Source of the DNA: GCA-2711565 sp963664245
GTDB lineage: Bacteria > Bacteroidota > Bacteroidia > Bacteroidales > GCA-2711565
DNA: 64,000 nucleotides
NCBI GenBank assembly: GCA_963664245.1
Contig: OY760934.1
Coordinates: 930,001-994,000 of the forward strand
Reading direction: 5' to 3'
Shown: positions 53,157 to 63,250 of the stretch, one piece after another
How the letters are laid out: each line of letters starts with the position of its first letter
Numbering within the stretch: position 1 is the stretch's first letter
Translations under genes and position numbers: made by a program
Notes under the pieces: model-generated
Told to the model about the DNA's origin: nothing
Seen by the model: only the letters and a program-made list of their open reading frames with translations
Database searches by the model: none

Positions 53157-53592
53157 TAAAAAGAGACAGGATATCTGGCTCATTTTTTGTTAAAAACAAC
53201 AAGCCAAACAATCCCAATCCATTGAAATCATTGAAAAATAAGGCACAACCATCATTAGTACGAACAGGACGTTAGTGCATACTACTTTTCCCTCCCAAAA
53301 AGTTTACACCAAAATAGAATATCATTTCGAATTGATAGTCTCCAATTTTTACCGGTTTATCTACAAAAATAACCGTAAAAAAATGGCAAATATGTCGATA
53401 AAACCCTAACCTTAAATTTGCGTCGGGATCGTTAGCCAGGGCTTCACAACAAGCCAGCCACCTACTATTTACTTTCGGAATCCTCACTCAACCCAGGTAT
53501 TTGCCAAGAAAACCTCTTCCGAACCTAAACCAAAATGGACTTTAGGCTTTTTAATGATTATATTTGTTAATCACTTCAAAGTCAACACCCTC
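53157..53592. other. intergenic gap, possible gene remnant
   Basis: A 71-codon reverse frame at 53272-53487 ends DYQFEMIFYFGVNFLGG, which looks like the last strand of an outer membrane beta-barrel. There is no start or body to match, so it is at most a remnant. Confidence 0.3.
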
Positions 53593-56500
53593 ATGAAAAA
53601 ACAAGCTCCACTCCTATTTACGGTACTTTTACTATTATTTTCTACCCAATATGCGTTCACACAAAAAGTTACCGAAAACAACACCAAAGGTTTAAAAACA
53701 ATTGAATTTGAAACCCCAAATGGAAAGATCAAAGTTTTTCTTCCCGAAACTATCCATGCCGGAGATATTATTTCAGGAAGCGTTATTGCCGAACCAAAAG
53801 GGAAAAACGAGAAACAAAAACTGAAAAACAAAAACATTTTAAACGGCATGATCGTCGAGATGGAAGAAAATAGGGACACGGTTCGCAAAAAGAAATTCAC
53901 ATGGAAAATTCCTCAAAAGATTATTGGTAAGAAGATCCCTTTGGTTTACAAAAATCATAAAGGTAAGCTTTTGGGAACAATAGAAATCCCCTGTTTAGAA
54001 GAAAAAAAACAACAAACAACAAAGCAAGATATTAATGTTGGTGACTTTAAATTCCCTTCATACATCCGGGCTGGCGAAAAAGAAATAATTACCGGGGTGT
54101 TCGACGGCGATTTTTCCAATACCAGAATTGAGTTTCCGGACAAAAGTATCCAGCCTTTGGTTGAATCGCCCGACAGAATAATCTTTGAAACACCCAAGGA
54201 AATAAATGGGCATACAGAAATGGAACTGATTGAATCAAACACCCACATAAATACTTCCGTAAACATTCTTGATCTTGAACTTAGTGCCGACAAGCTAAAT
54301 TTAAGAAAAAGCGAACAAACCAATATCCACATCAAGGTTATCGGACTGAAAGAATTGAATGAAGATGTTCCACTCAAGATTGATAACATAAGCAGCAACA
54401 TTAACATGCGTGGAGGCAATTACCAAGAGATTATAATCATCCCCTCAGAAGATGCAAACGAGGAAGGAATATACAGCCGCACGGTTAACATTACGGCACT
54501 GATGGACGGAGACTTCTCCATCAGCGTAAGTATTATTCCTCCCGAACCACACCCAATAGCAAACAAAAAAAACGAAAGACTTTGCGATTGCCGCATAAAA
54601 GGCAGAAGCTATTTAATTTCCCCGGAAGCCTGTAAAAACCTGGGCGGAAAAATTGTAAACAATGCTGAAACCAACATTGATTATTCCGACATAAATATAG
54701 AGACAGAGATTCAAGACGAATCATTCAGAAGCGATTTATTAAAGAACATCCCAAAGGATATTCAACAGCCTATTGATACCACTTTCATGATTAACATTAA
54801 CGGCATTCCTGAAAAAGAAATCACAGACGACGTTCATATGCAAGCGGTAAATATAGGAAACGAAAAAATCATACGAATCGATTACGCCTATAAAAATGTG
54901 TTGGACAGTGTTTGGAAAGACATTGGTTCTTACACAATGGATTCCGAAACAGAAATTGTAGAATGGCAAACTGAAGGAATCAGGTGCGGATACTACAATA
55001 TCAGAGCAAAAGCTGTTAATCAGAAAAACCAGTTGGCTTACTACCAAACCACGGTTCATATCGGCGGCGAATATTATTATCATGGAATCGGAGTCGTTTA
55101 CAATGTTACCTCCAGAGATGTTCAACGAGCCAGGAATTTGGCGGAAGCAGCAAGAAGAAGGGCCGAAAATGAAGGTCAAACCATTGATCGTTTAAGTGGA
55201 GAAAGGGATCGGGAAAAACAAGAAGAAAACAGGAACGGGCAATCGGCAGCAGAATTAGAATGCATTGATGAAACCCTCGAACGGCTCCCTGAAAATTTTA
55301 AAGATTCGCTACGGGTACTTATCGATTCTCTACGGGATGCCCGAAACCGTTTACCTGTACAAGTTGATTCGACAACTTTGCAACAAGCCGTTGACGATGC
55401 CGAAGCACGCTTAGATGCCTGTAAAGAACGCCTGAAGCGACTCAAGCAGGAGAAGGCAAATTTGGAAAATCGACGGGATGAATTAAAGCAAACTCAAGAC
55501 AATCTTTTAACCGAGTTGCATGATATTTTTGTAGAACACAAATGTAATGGAGAGTGGGGCTACCATAAAAACGGAAAATTCTGGTACGCCTATATGGGCC
55601 ATGAAAATAGCTCGATGATCTCGTTCGAGGATTTCTTGCGGATTACCCTCCCTCTTAGGGAGGCCAGTCGCAAATACCTGAAAATCTTACGAAGACTTGA
55701 AGCCCTGCCCAATGAGATTCAAAACGCCGAAGCAGAATGCAACCAACTGAACGAAGCTTATGAAAAAGTCAAAGAAGCAGAGGATAACAGAGATCAGTAT
55801 GTAGCCACCGGATTAAACATTGAAGAACTTTGCCGGCAAATCCGCGACTTACTACACCCCATCATGGATTGGTGTAAAAACAATCCCCGCAATGCCAGCT
55901 TGTGCAACAACTTACAAAACATTGCCGCCCAATGCCCGCACGATACCATCTCATGGGAACGCTACTGGCAAGCTTTCGATAATATGATCGCCAGCAAGAA
56001 ACAAAACGAAGAACGCTTCCGTGAAAATGAACGCCGGCATCGCGAAAATGCCGATAATCTGGAAGACCAGATTAATGAAGCCCGAGCTCGTCAGCAAGCC
56101 GCAAAAGAGGAAGAAGACAGAAGAGCCCGTGAAGCCGAAGCACTGGAACGCCAACGCCAACAGGAAGAAGAACAGGCCCGTTTGGAACGGGAAACCAAAG
56201 AACGGGAAAGAAAGCATCCCAAACCCGAACCCTACCTGGATGACCCCATACATCCCAGTGCCGACCAATTAAAATTCCAGGCTGCCCGGGAATTGCGTTT
56301 ATTGGCTCTTTACGATGCAAGATTTAGTACAAGCTGCGACTGTAAAGCCAAAGCATTAATTATGTCGTCCATGAGCAACAGTGCCTTTTCCGACTTAATC
56401 GGACGAATTGGAGTAGGCGTAGCATTTGCCCCGCTGGAAGCTATTCCAGGCATTGGTTTGGCCGGAAAAATCGGGATCGGTGCCGTAAAAGCCATTGCCT

Positions 56501-56868
56501 CGAGCGTGTATGGCGGAGCCAATTTAAGCGATGAACTGGTAGGCAATCTGTTCAATGCCATTGGCGGGGAAATATTCCCAAAACTGGCCGGAAACGAATT
56601 TGTTGGCAACCGTTTAAATGAACTGGCAAATGGCGAACTAAAAGATATTTTAGAAGCCGAAGAAGTGGAAGCTGTTACCTGGGAAGGCTCTGCCAATTCC
56701 CGCCGTTGCGGACGCATCACCGGAAAATCAACACTGTTGTTTAACCCCAAAACCGGTTGGGTGGTTATCATGATTAAAATACCTAATTGCCCGCTGGTCA
56801 TTGTCAAATACAAGGTGAACGAATCCGGGGTGGCACAAACCGATCCTATTGTCAGAACTATCCGGTAA
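53593..56868 (+). CDS. large secreted coiled-coil protein of unknown function
   Basis: 1091 aa from the ATG at 53593, which opens a signal peptide (MKKQAPLLFTVLLLLFSTQYAFTQ); in-frame codons upstream are not used. The N-terminal ~480 residues are beta-rich and Ig-like (IEFPDKSIQPLVES, DLELSADKLNLRKSEQTNIHIKV). Cys-pairs CDCRIKGR and CDCKAKAL suggest disulfides. The middle (about 530-680, 740-890) is long charged coiled coil. The last ~190 residues hold a Gly/Ala-rich amphipathic stretch (IGVGVAFAPLEAIPGIGLAGKIGIGAVKAIASS) and a beta-rich end. No family is recognised. A surface or periplasmic scaffold, or a toxin-like delivery protein with a membrane-active C-terminus, are both possible. Confidence 0.75.
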   Translation: MKKQAPLLFTVLLLLFSTQYAFTQKVTENNTKGLKTIEFETPNGKIKVFLPETIHAGDIISGSVIAEPKGKNEKQKLKNKNILNGMIVEMEENRDTVRKKKFTWKIPQKIIGKKIPLVYKNHKGKLLGTIEIPCLEEKKQQTTKQDINVGDFKFPSYIRAGEKEIITGVFDGDFSNTRIEFPDKSIQPLVESPDRIIFETPKEINGHTEMELIESNTHINTSVNILDLELSADKLNLRKSEQTNIHIKVIGLKELNEDVPLKIDNISSNINMRGGNYQEIIIIPSEDANEEGIYSRTVNITALMDGDFSISVSIIPPEPHPIANKKNERLCDCRIKGRSYLISPEACKNLGGKIVNNAETNIDYSDINIETEIQDESFRSDLLKNIPKDIQQPIDTTFMININGIPEKEITDDVHMQAVNIGNEKIIRIDYAYKNVLDSVWKDIGSYTMDSETEIVEWQTEGIRCGYYNIRAKAVNQKNQLAYYQTTVHIGGEYYYHGIGVVYNVTSRDVQRARNLAEAARRRAENEGQTIDRLSGERDREKQEENRNGQSAAELECIDETLERLPENFKDSLRVLIDSLRDARNRLPVQVDSTTLQQAVDDAEARLDACKERLKRLKQEKANLENRRDELKQTQDNLLTELHDIFVEHKCNGEWGYHKNGKFWYAYMGHENSSMISFEDFLRITLPLREASRKYLKILRRLEALPNEIQNAEAECNQLNEAYEKVKEAEDNRDQYVATGLNIEELCRQIRDLLHPIMDWCKNNPRNASLCNNLQNIAAQCPHDTISWERYWQAFDNMIASKKQNEERFRENERRHRENADNLEDQINEARARQQAAKEEEDRRAREAEALERQRQQEEEQARLERETKERERKHPKPEPYLDDPIHPSADQLKFQAARELRLLALYDARFSTSCDCKAKALIMSSMSNSAFSDLIGRIGVGVAFAPLEAIPGIGLAGKIGIGAVKAIASSVYGGANLSDELVGNLFNAIGGEIFPKLAGNEFVGNRLNELANGELKDILEAEEVEAVTWEGSANSRRCGRITGKSTLLFNPKTGWVVIMIKIPNCPLVIVKYKVNESGVAQTDPIVRTIR

Positions 56869-56904
56869 ATGTTTATATTTGTCTGAACCTCTTTTAGCCT
56901 GCGA

Positions 56905-57855
56905 ATGAAACGTTTTTACCACTACCTGAAAGATTACATTCAGGATCATTTCAATTGGAAGCTTTACTTGGCAACATTTCTATTTGCAGCCACTATCCTA
57001 TCCCTGAATTTTTATTTCGATTTTGAAGATACCACCATCGATTCATACTATGGAAGCTACCTGCGGATTTTCTGGTACATTCTGTTTCATGGCATCCCGT
57101 ACTACATTGTTTGCCTGTTTATTGTTGCCTTTACCAAAAACAAATCCTTCATAAAAAACAAAGGGTTTTGGATCGTAAGTTTAATCGGCTTTGTCATCCT
57201 GGGCATTCACCGCGGAAACTTTATCGCCCAGCAAATTACCAGTTATATTGAACCAAGTATAAACAGTTTTATATTTACGTACAGAATCATTAACCGCTGG
57301 GTTCCATTAATTACTGTTATATTGCCCCTGACCCTGTTTTATTTCTTCTACCTGCGAAAACAATACTCTCATTTTTATGGCATCCGCCGAAAGAATGTTT
57401 ACATTGCCCCCTACTTTTTGCTCCTGGCCATGATGCTACCACTGATTATCATTGCTTCGTTCCAGCCCGATTTTTTAAAGGTTTACCCGAACTATTTAAA
57501 ATCACAAGGGCCTCTTTTTGCCACTGATAATCAGATACCGGAAAGACTTGTTGTTGTCATGCACGAAATTTCCTATTCCTTTGCCTTTTTTATCGTGGAA
57601 ATATTTTTCCGGGGATTTTTGATTTACGCTTTGGTTAAATACCTCGGAAAAGACGTGGTGCTTCCCATGGCCGTTACCTATTGCGTGCTTCATTTCGGGA
57701 AACCGCTGGGCGAAGCCATCAGCTCTATATTTGGCGGTTATATTTTAGGGATTTTATCTTACCGTACCCAAAACATTTACGGCGGTATCATCGTTCACAT
57801 CGGGATTGCTTTGCTGATGGAACTCTTTGCTTTTTTACAAATTTATTTGAACTAA
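56905..57855 (+). CDS. CPBP-family membrane protein, modified catalytic motif
   Basis: 316 aa with about eight spans. The CPBP/Abi region is FIVEIFFRGFLIYALVKYLG followed by AVTYCVLHFGKPLGEAISSIFGGYILGILSYRT. In the E-E-x-x-x-R motif the first Glu is Val (V-E-I-F-F-R), which should weaken or abolish protease activity, as in some non-enzymatic family members. It is 36 bp after the large secreted protein; function is unknown. Confidence 0.85.
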   Translation: MKRFYHYLKDYIQDHFNWKLYLATFLFAATILSLNFYFDFEDTTIDSYYGSYLRIFWYILFHGIPYYIVCLFIVAFTKNKSFIKNKGFWIVSLIGFVILGIHRGNFIAQQITSYIEPSINSFIFTYRIINRWVPLITVILPLTLFYFFYLRKQYSHFYGIRRKNVYIAPYFLLLAMMLPLIIIASFQPDFLKVYPNYLKSQGPLFATDNQIPERLVVVMHEISYSFAFFIVEIFFRGFLIYALVKYLGKDVVLPMAVTYCVLHFGKPLGEAISSIFGGYILGILSYRTQNIYGGIIVHIGIALLMELFAFLQIYLN

Positions 57856-57887
57856 ACCATTTATTTTTAAAACATAAAACAACACAC

Positions 57888-60134
57888 ATGAAGTTTCGCT
57901 ACATAATATTTTTACTGACTATTTTCGTTGCTGCGTGTTCAGAGCAAAACACGGCAATAAAAATAACCGACACCGAATATTCCATTGTTGTTCCGGCCGA
58001 TGCAGACAGTTTAAGCATACGGGCGGCCCACGAAATTCAAAGCTATATTTTGAAGGTTTCCCATATCGAATTAAAAATTAAACACAAACTTCGCGGCAGT
58101 AAGAAATCTATCATTATTGGAAAAGGCATTCTTAAAACCAACCTCTCCCCTGCCCTGGATACCCTTAAAGAAGATGGCTTTATTATCGAAACCAGGAATC
58201 AAAACATCCTCATTGCAGGAAACAATGGAAAATCGAACTTATACGCCGCCTACACCTTTATCGAAGAAATTTTGGGATGCCGTATGTTTGCCGAAGGCGA
58301 AGAATATATTCCGCAGAAAAAAGAACTTTTTATTCCTCCCATCCAGGAAATATATGAACCTTCGTTTGCTTTCCGCAGGATAGATTTCCCGGACGCTACC
58401 GGCAACAACAAATACAGTTACTGGCACAAAGTAGAAAGCCTTGGCAACTGGGGGCGTTTTGTTCACACCTTTCAGCACCTTGTTCCGCCGGAAAAATATT
58501 TTAAAGAACACCCCGAATATTTCGCCCTTATCGGCAAGCACCGCCTGAGTGATGCGCAATTGTGCCTGAGCAACCCGGAAGTGATCCGTGTTCTGAAAGA
58601 AAACCTGGGAAAAGAAATCAACGCAAACCCGGACAAAACCTACTGGTCGGTATCGCAAAACGATTGCTACAACTACTGCGAATGCGAACACTGCAAAGCC
58701 CTGTACGAAAAATACGGGGGCATATCCGGCGCGTACATCCACATGGCCAACGAGCTGGCAGAAGCCTTCCCCGACAAGCAAATCTCTACCCTGGCCTATC
58801 AGTTTACACGTTCGGCTCCCACCAACATTACTCCACGAAAAAATGTGAACATTATGTTTTGTTCCATTGAGTGCAACCGAAGCATGCCCCTGGCCAAAGA
58901 CGAAAGATGCCGTGATTTTGTAAAAGACATGCAAGACTGGAGCCGCCTCACACACAATATTTTTGTCTGGGATTATGTGGTTCAGTTTGAAAATTACCTG
59001 ACCCCTTTCCCGAACTTCCACATTTTGCAGCCTAACATACGGTTCTTTCACGATCACCATGTGAACATGATTTTTGAACAGGGAAGTAGGCGCAACTGGT
59101 CCGACCTAGGAGAACTAAAACAATACTTGCTTGCCAAATTATTGTGGAACAAAGATGCCGACGTGGAAAAGATTACACGGGATTTTATGCGGAAATATTA
59201 CGGGCCTGCCGCAGCTTACATCCAAGCTTACCATGAGCTCGCTGAAAAATCGCTGCAGGAAAAACAGCAAACCGAAATACTGGACATTTACGGCTTTCCC
59301 TCAACCTATTATCATTCTTTTCTGAGCCCGGTTCTATTAAAAAAATACAAAAAATTCATGGACAAGGCCGAAGCATCGGTAGCACAGAATTCTGTTTATT
59401 TAAAAAGAGTGTTGAGAACCCGCCTGCCCGTTGATTTTGCTTACCTCGATATTGCCCTGAACAAAAACGACGACAGTCTTTCTTTTTTCGGACAAACAGC
59501 AGATGGCAACAGCCACCTCCGCCCCGATATGCTCGAATACCTCGACCGCTTTGTTGAAAATTCGAAACTCACGGCCACGCCAAACATAAACGAAAAAGAA
59601 TTATCAACCGACGAATACCGCAAATATGCACTTAACCGCCTGGATATGATGAGCCGGAAAAATCTGGCCAAAGGCAAAACTATCAAATCGCTGACCCCGT
59701 ACAGCAAGCAGTACCCGATAGGTGGCGAAAAAGCCCTGACTGATGGATTGTACGGTCCGCTCGATTTTCACCACAACTGGCTGGGGTTTCATGGGCAGGA
59801 CATGGTTTTGGAAGTGGATCTGCACCAAACGGAAAGCGTAAGCCGGGTCAGCATGAACTTTTTAAAAGCCATCAATTCATGGGTATTTCTCCCCACTAAA
59901 CTTATGGTGGAAGTTTCTTTGGATGGCAAAAATTACTACAAAACAGCAAGCCTTTCAATCAAAGACACCGACCGCAGTTTTTTGGTGAAATCGCTTGCTT
60001 ACCAGCTTAAATTCAGCCCGGTAAAAGCCCGGTATTTGCGGGTAAAAGCCGTTTCGTTAAAGCAATGCCCGCCGTGGCACCGGGGCTTCGGGAACCCCTC
60101 GTGGATTTTTATCGACGAACTAATCATTGAGTAA
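57888..60134 (+). CDS. DUF4838-family lipoprotein, probable glycan-active enzyme
   Basis: 748 aa from the ATG at 57888 that begins a lipoprotein leader (lipobox VAAC). The open frame extends 69 codons upstream into the CPBP gene and is not used. It has a GH67/GH20-type N-terminal beta domain (ADSLSIRAAHEIQSYILKV), then the DUF4838 barrel (FRRIDFPDATGNNKYSYWHKVESL, YWSVSQNDCYNYCECEHCKALYE, FVWDYVVQFENYLTPFPNF) and a C-terminal F5/8-type galactose-binding-like domain (VSRVSMNFLKAINSWVFLPTKLMVEVSLDG). Surface-exposed, likely a glycoside hydrolase for uronic or amino-sugar glycans. Confidence 0.85.
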   Translation: MKFRYIIFLLTIFVAACSEQNTAIKITDTEYSIVVPADADSLSIRAAHEIQSYILKVSHIELKIKHKLRGSKKSIIIGKGILKTNLSPALDTLKEDGFIIETRNQNILIAGNNGKSNLYAAYTFIEEILGCRMFAEGEEYIPQKKELFIPPIQEIYEPSFAFRRIDFPDATGNNKYSYWHKVESLGNWGRFVHTFQHLVPPEKYFKEHPEYFALIGKHRLSDAQLCLSNPEVIRVLKENLGKEINANPDKTYWSVSQNDCYNYCECEHCKALYEKYGGISGAYIHMANELAEAFPDKQISTLAYQFTRSAPTNITPRKNVNIMFCSIECNRSMPLAKDERCRDFVKDMQDWSRLTHNIFVWDYVVQFENYLTPFPNFHILQPNIRFFHDHHVNMIFEQGSRRNWSDLGELKQYLLAKLLWNKDADVEKITRDFMRKYYGPAAAYIQAYHELAEKSLQEKQQTEILDIYGFPSTYYHSFLSPVLLKKYKKFMDKAEASVAQNSVYLKRVLRTRLPVDFAYLDIALNKNDDSLSFFGQTADGNSHLRPDMLEYLDRFVENSKLTATPNINEKELSTDEYRKYALNRLDMMSRKNLAKGKTIKSLTPYSKQYPIGGEKALTDGLYGPLDFHHNWLGFHGQDMVLEVDLHQTESVSRVSMNFLKAINSWVFLPTKLMVEVSLDGKNYYKTASLSIKDTDRSFLVKSLAYQLKFSPVKARYLRVKAVSLKQCPPWHRGFGNPSWIFIDELIIE

Positions 60135-60150
60135 CTAAAAAATAATTGCT

Positions 60151-61011
60151 ATGAAACTAAAATTTAATATTTTCCTCCCCCTGATCATTGGGCTCGGAAT
60201 TGCCATTTTGTTAAACATTCTAATCGGCTGGTGGGGCTTCTGGATTATTTTCCCCTGGATAGGCTTAGCCATTTCTATCGGCATTTTTTTACAACACAAC
60301 CTCAAGGGCCGCAAAAGGCTGCTGGGGCGCAAGATTGCCATTTTAATGGTCATGCCCTGTTTGCTAATTTTTATTCCCGTGGTAAATAACGAAAACTTTC
60401 AGTTGGAAGGCGTGGCCCTGATTGTCATGGTTGGGTTTTTCAGCAAGGGGTTCATTCATTATGCCATTGCCAAGCTTTTTGGCCCGCTCATCTGGGGCCG
60501 GGGTTTTTGCGGCTGGGCCTGCTGGACGGCAGCCATCCTCGAATGGCTTCCCATTTCATCCAAAAACAAAAAAGCAATCGATCCCAAATACAAAAACCTG
60601 CGCTTTATTGTTTTGTTCATCTCGCTGGCCATTCCGGCTTACCTGGTATTTGTTTTAAATTACGACGTGAGGCGCAATTATATTTTTAAACAGGAAATGT
60701 TGTGGATGTACACCGGCAACCTGTTGTATTACCTTATCGGCATTCCGTTGGCGTTTATTTTAAAAGACAAACGGGCTTTTTGCAAATACGTTTGTCCGGT
60801 TTCGCTGGTGATGATCCCGGGAAGCAAATTAAGTGCCATCAACATTAAGCCCAGCGGGAAAGAGTGCATCCAATGCGGCAACTGCAACAAAGCCTGCCCC
60901 ATGGATATTGACGTGATGAGCTATATGTTGGCCGGAAAAAAAATTAACCACAGCGAGTGTATTTTATGCGACGACTGCCAGGTGGTTTGCCCGACAGGAG
61001 CGATTGGTTGA
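60151..61011 (+). CDS. NapH/YccM-type membrane ferredoxin
   Basis: 286 aa. Five to six membrane spans and cytoplasmic Cys motifs: RGFCGWACWTAAI (CxxxC) and FCKYVCPVSLVMIPG (CxxxCP), then two [4Fe-4S] clusters CIQCGNCNKACPMDI and CILCDDCQVVCPTGAI. This is the FixG/NapH electron-transfer type that passes electrons from quinol to periplasmic or membrane partners. No partner reductase gene is adjacent; it follows the DUF4838 gene by 16 bp. Confidence 0.9.
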   Translation: MKLKFNIFLPLIIGLGIAILLNILIGWWGFWIIFPWIGLAISIGIFLQHNLKGRKRLLGRKIAILMVMPCLLIFIPVVNNENFQLEGVALIVMVGFFSKGFIHYAIAKLFGPLIWGRGFCGWACWTAAILEWLPISSKNKKAIDPKYKNLRFIVLFISLAIPAYLVFVLNYDVRRNYIFKQEMLWMYTGNLLYYLIGIPLAFILKDKRAFCKYVCPVSLVMIPGSKLSAINIKPSGKECIQCGNCNKACPMDIDVMSYMLAGKKINHSECILCDDCQVVCPTGAIG

Positions 61012-61285
61012 TACTGGATTCCGGATGCCTGATACTGGATAAAAGATACTTCTACATTTTACATTTTTCTTACCTTTACCCTTGTAGAAGAAAAATGCTT
61101 CTCCCCGGCATTGAGCGATTGACGATTTTTGATTTATCCTCGCACGACGTTGAGGGATTGATTATTTTTTAATTTATCCTCGTATAAATTGTAGGATGAT
61201 GATTGAAATATGTAAGTGAATAGACATACAGTTATATGGAAGGTTAGGGAACATTTAATTAAGAACAATCTAAACACAAATAATA
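61012..61285. other. gap with short repeats and one hairpin
   Basis: TGATACTGGAT occurs twice (61009-61019, 61030-61040), as does ATTTATCCTCG. CATTTTTCTT (61062-61071) pairs exactly with AAGAAAAATG (61088-61097). There is no T-tract, so it is not an obvious terminator. Confidence 0.5.
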
Positions 61286-62527
61286 ATGGCAACAAACGAG
61301 ACACTTAAATCAAAAAGAGAAGAGGCAAACAGACTCGTAGCAAATATTAAAAATCAAGCTAAAATAGTTGAAGATAATGTTCTTAAATCAAAGGAATTAG
61401 TTTCAAAAATCAAATCTGACTCGAAAGAGTCCACAAAACTCAACGCAAATCTTAATAGGATAATTACTATAACTGAAGAAACTATTAAAAGATTTAGGGT
61501 TGAAAGAGATAAAATATCCAAAATACTAACACAAGTAAATAATTTTCATGAGAATAAATATCTACCATTAGTATCAAAAATCGAAGATGAACATACTGGT
61601 TTTAAAGCAAGATTAAAACAGGGAACTCAATTTAAAAATGAAATCTTAAGAATAAAAGAGTCCTCCAAGTCTCAATATGACGAAGTTAAAAAATATGCTT
61701 CAGAATTAAGAAAAGCAAATAGAGAGTTAACTTCAATTGATAATTCTATAAGGAAGTTATTTGAAAACTCAAAAAACAAGAATGCTAGCATTGATAATAT
61801 TAACATACATGTATCAAAACTTGACAAAGAGATATCAATAAGACATGAAAAGCTTTTAGACCTGTTTAATCAAAGTAAAGAAAATGAAAAGTCTATTGAC
61901 CAGCTTCTAAAAGATTCAACGACTGAGTACAATAATATAGTTGGCATTAAAGAGGATAGTAAAAAATTATTACGTGAAATCCAAGACATATATGAGATTG
62001 CAGCTGAGACTGGATTAAGTGGAGAATTTGATAGACGAAGAAAACATTTGAAGGAATTGTTAGGTACATGGGAAAAGAGAATCTTTATTACTACATTGGT
62101 TCTTCTCGGAATGATTATTATGATGTTTGTTGGTCAATTATGGTTATATGGTTGGGATATGACAAATCACACATTTGATATTAACTTTTATATAAGGTTC
62201 CTAATTGCCTCTCCAGTGGTGTATTACTTATATTTTTGCTCATCGCAACATTCTCAAGCTAAAAAATTACATGACAGATATAGTTTTAAAACAACTCTAG
62301 CGATGTCAATCAAGCATCACATAAAGCTATTGACACAGCATGAGAAATTTGAAAAAGACGACAGAATAAATAGAATCCTTGACTTTGTGCTTGAAGGGTT
62401 TCAGAAAATTTACTCTGAGCCACATACAAATGATGACTATAAACTAAAATTGAAATTGGCAAATATGGAAATGGATATCGAGAAAAAGCTAATTGAATCC
62501 ATATCTAAAATAACAGGAAATAAATAA
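61286..62527 (+). CDS. coiled-coil protein with two C-terminal membrane spans
   Basis: 413 aa. Residues ~1-240 are a Lys/Glu/Ser-rich long coiled coil. Next is YEIAAETGLSGEFDRRRKHLKELLGTWEKRIF, a short conserved-looking helix before two membrane spans (ITTLVLLGMIIMMFVGQLWL and IRFLIASPVVYYLYF), and a C-terminal cytosolic helical tail. The pattern of a Gly-Leu helix, R-rich helix, W and two spans occurs in uncharacterised membrane effectors in defence-type loci, but I cannot name the family. AT-rich, near repeats, probably horizontally acquired. Confidence 0.7.
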   Translation: MATNETLKSKREEANRLVANIKNQAKIVEDNVLKSKELVSKIKSDSKESTKLNANLNRIITITEETIKRFRVERDKISKILTQVNNFHENKYLPLVSKIEDEHTGFKARLKQGTQFKNEILRIKESSKSQYDEVKKYASELRKANRELTSIDNSIRKLFENSKNKNASIDNINIHVSKLDKEISIRHEKLLDLFNQSKENEKSIDQLLKDSTTEYNNIVGIKEDSKKLLREIQDIYEIAAETGLSGEFDRRRKHLKELLGTWEKRIFITTLVLLGMIIMMFVGQLWLYGWDMTNHTFDINFYIRFLIASPVVYYLYFCSSQHSQAKKLHDRYSFKTTLAMSIKHHIKLLTQHEKFEKDDRINRILDFVLEGFQKIYSEPHTNDDYKLKLKLANMEMDIEKKLIESISKITGNK

Positions 62528-62777
62528 AATTAACGTAGCCTAACAACGACTCATAAAACATGGTAATCAGTACGCAAGTGAAACGTGGTTTTTTTGTTCT
62601 GGGGCAAAACACACCTATCTCATACCACCACCGTTGAATCACATTCAGCTAAAGCTGACCAAAATACTTTTAAGGGTTAGATTGGAAACTATAAATTAGT
62701 GAAAAAATCGGTATATAGTTTTGATGCAGAAATATATGTTTCTACGAAATTTCAACTACAAAAATTATGATTTATAT
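62528..62777. repeat. cassette-type repeat block, TAACGTA start
   Basis: Begins TAACGTAGCCTAACAACG (62531-62548) and contains CCGTTGAATCACATTCAGCT...GACCAAAAT (about 62630-62667), the inverse of a block at 26029-26066. No gene is seen in the block. Confidence 0.7.
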
Positions 62778-63179
62778 ATGGAATACTTTGGTTCTTGTTT
62801 ATGTAAAGGGATAAAATTTAAAGTCATAGGCGACTTTGATAATTTTTATTTGTGTCATTGTAGGTATTGTAGGAAAGATACTGGATCGGCTCATGCTGCA
62901 AATTTATTTTCGACAAAAGCTAAGATAGAATGGATAAAAAAGGAAACCAAAATTAGAACTTTTCAACCCCCTAAAAGCAATCATGTTAAAGCATTTTGCA
63001 CAAATTGTGGCTCAGCATTACCTAATTTACAAATGGAAGGCAATCTTTTAGTGGTTCCAGCAGGGTGTTTAGATACGAATTTAGAAATGAGACCTGATGC
63101 ACATATTTTTATTTCAAATAAAGCAAATTGGGATGAGTCTCTTGAAAGAATCGACAAATTTGAACGTTTTCCTAAATAA
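62778..63179 (+). CDS. GFA-family (CENP-V-type) zinc protein
   Basis: 134 aa from the ATG at 62778; an upstream ATG would add a poorly conserved leader. Zinc ligands are visible as C-x-C in GSCLCKGIKF, CHCRYCRKDTG, and FCTNCGSALP. Family members include glutathione-dependent formaldehyde-activating enzyme (Gfa), but many have unknown substrates. A single-gene unit beside a repeat block, so likely a cassette gene. Confidence 0.88.
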   Translation: MEYFGSCLCKGIKFKVIGDFDNFYLCHCRYCRKDTGSAHAANLFSTKAKIEWIKKETKIRTFQPPKSNHVKAFCTNCGSALPNLQMEGNLLVVPAGCLDTNLEMRPDAHIFISNKANWDESLERIDKFERFPK

Positions 63180-63250
63180 CTTAGATAAATAATTCTAAAT
63201 GTGAAGCCAAGGCGATTGAACTATTTTTAGAGTTAAATAACAACTGGATA

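Noticed and set aside
53272..53487. 71-codon reverse frame with a barrel-strand-like end
   Set aside because: Too short and no start; kept only as a possible remnant within the gap entry.
57681..57887. N-terminal extension of the DUF4838 gene
   Set aside because: Overlaps the CPBP gene and precedes a clear lipoprotein start at 57888.
62812..62840. Second CRISPR-like or tRNA signals anywhere in the window
   Set aside because: No tRNA cloverleaf or CRISPR array could be seen on either strand apart from the tmRNA.
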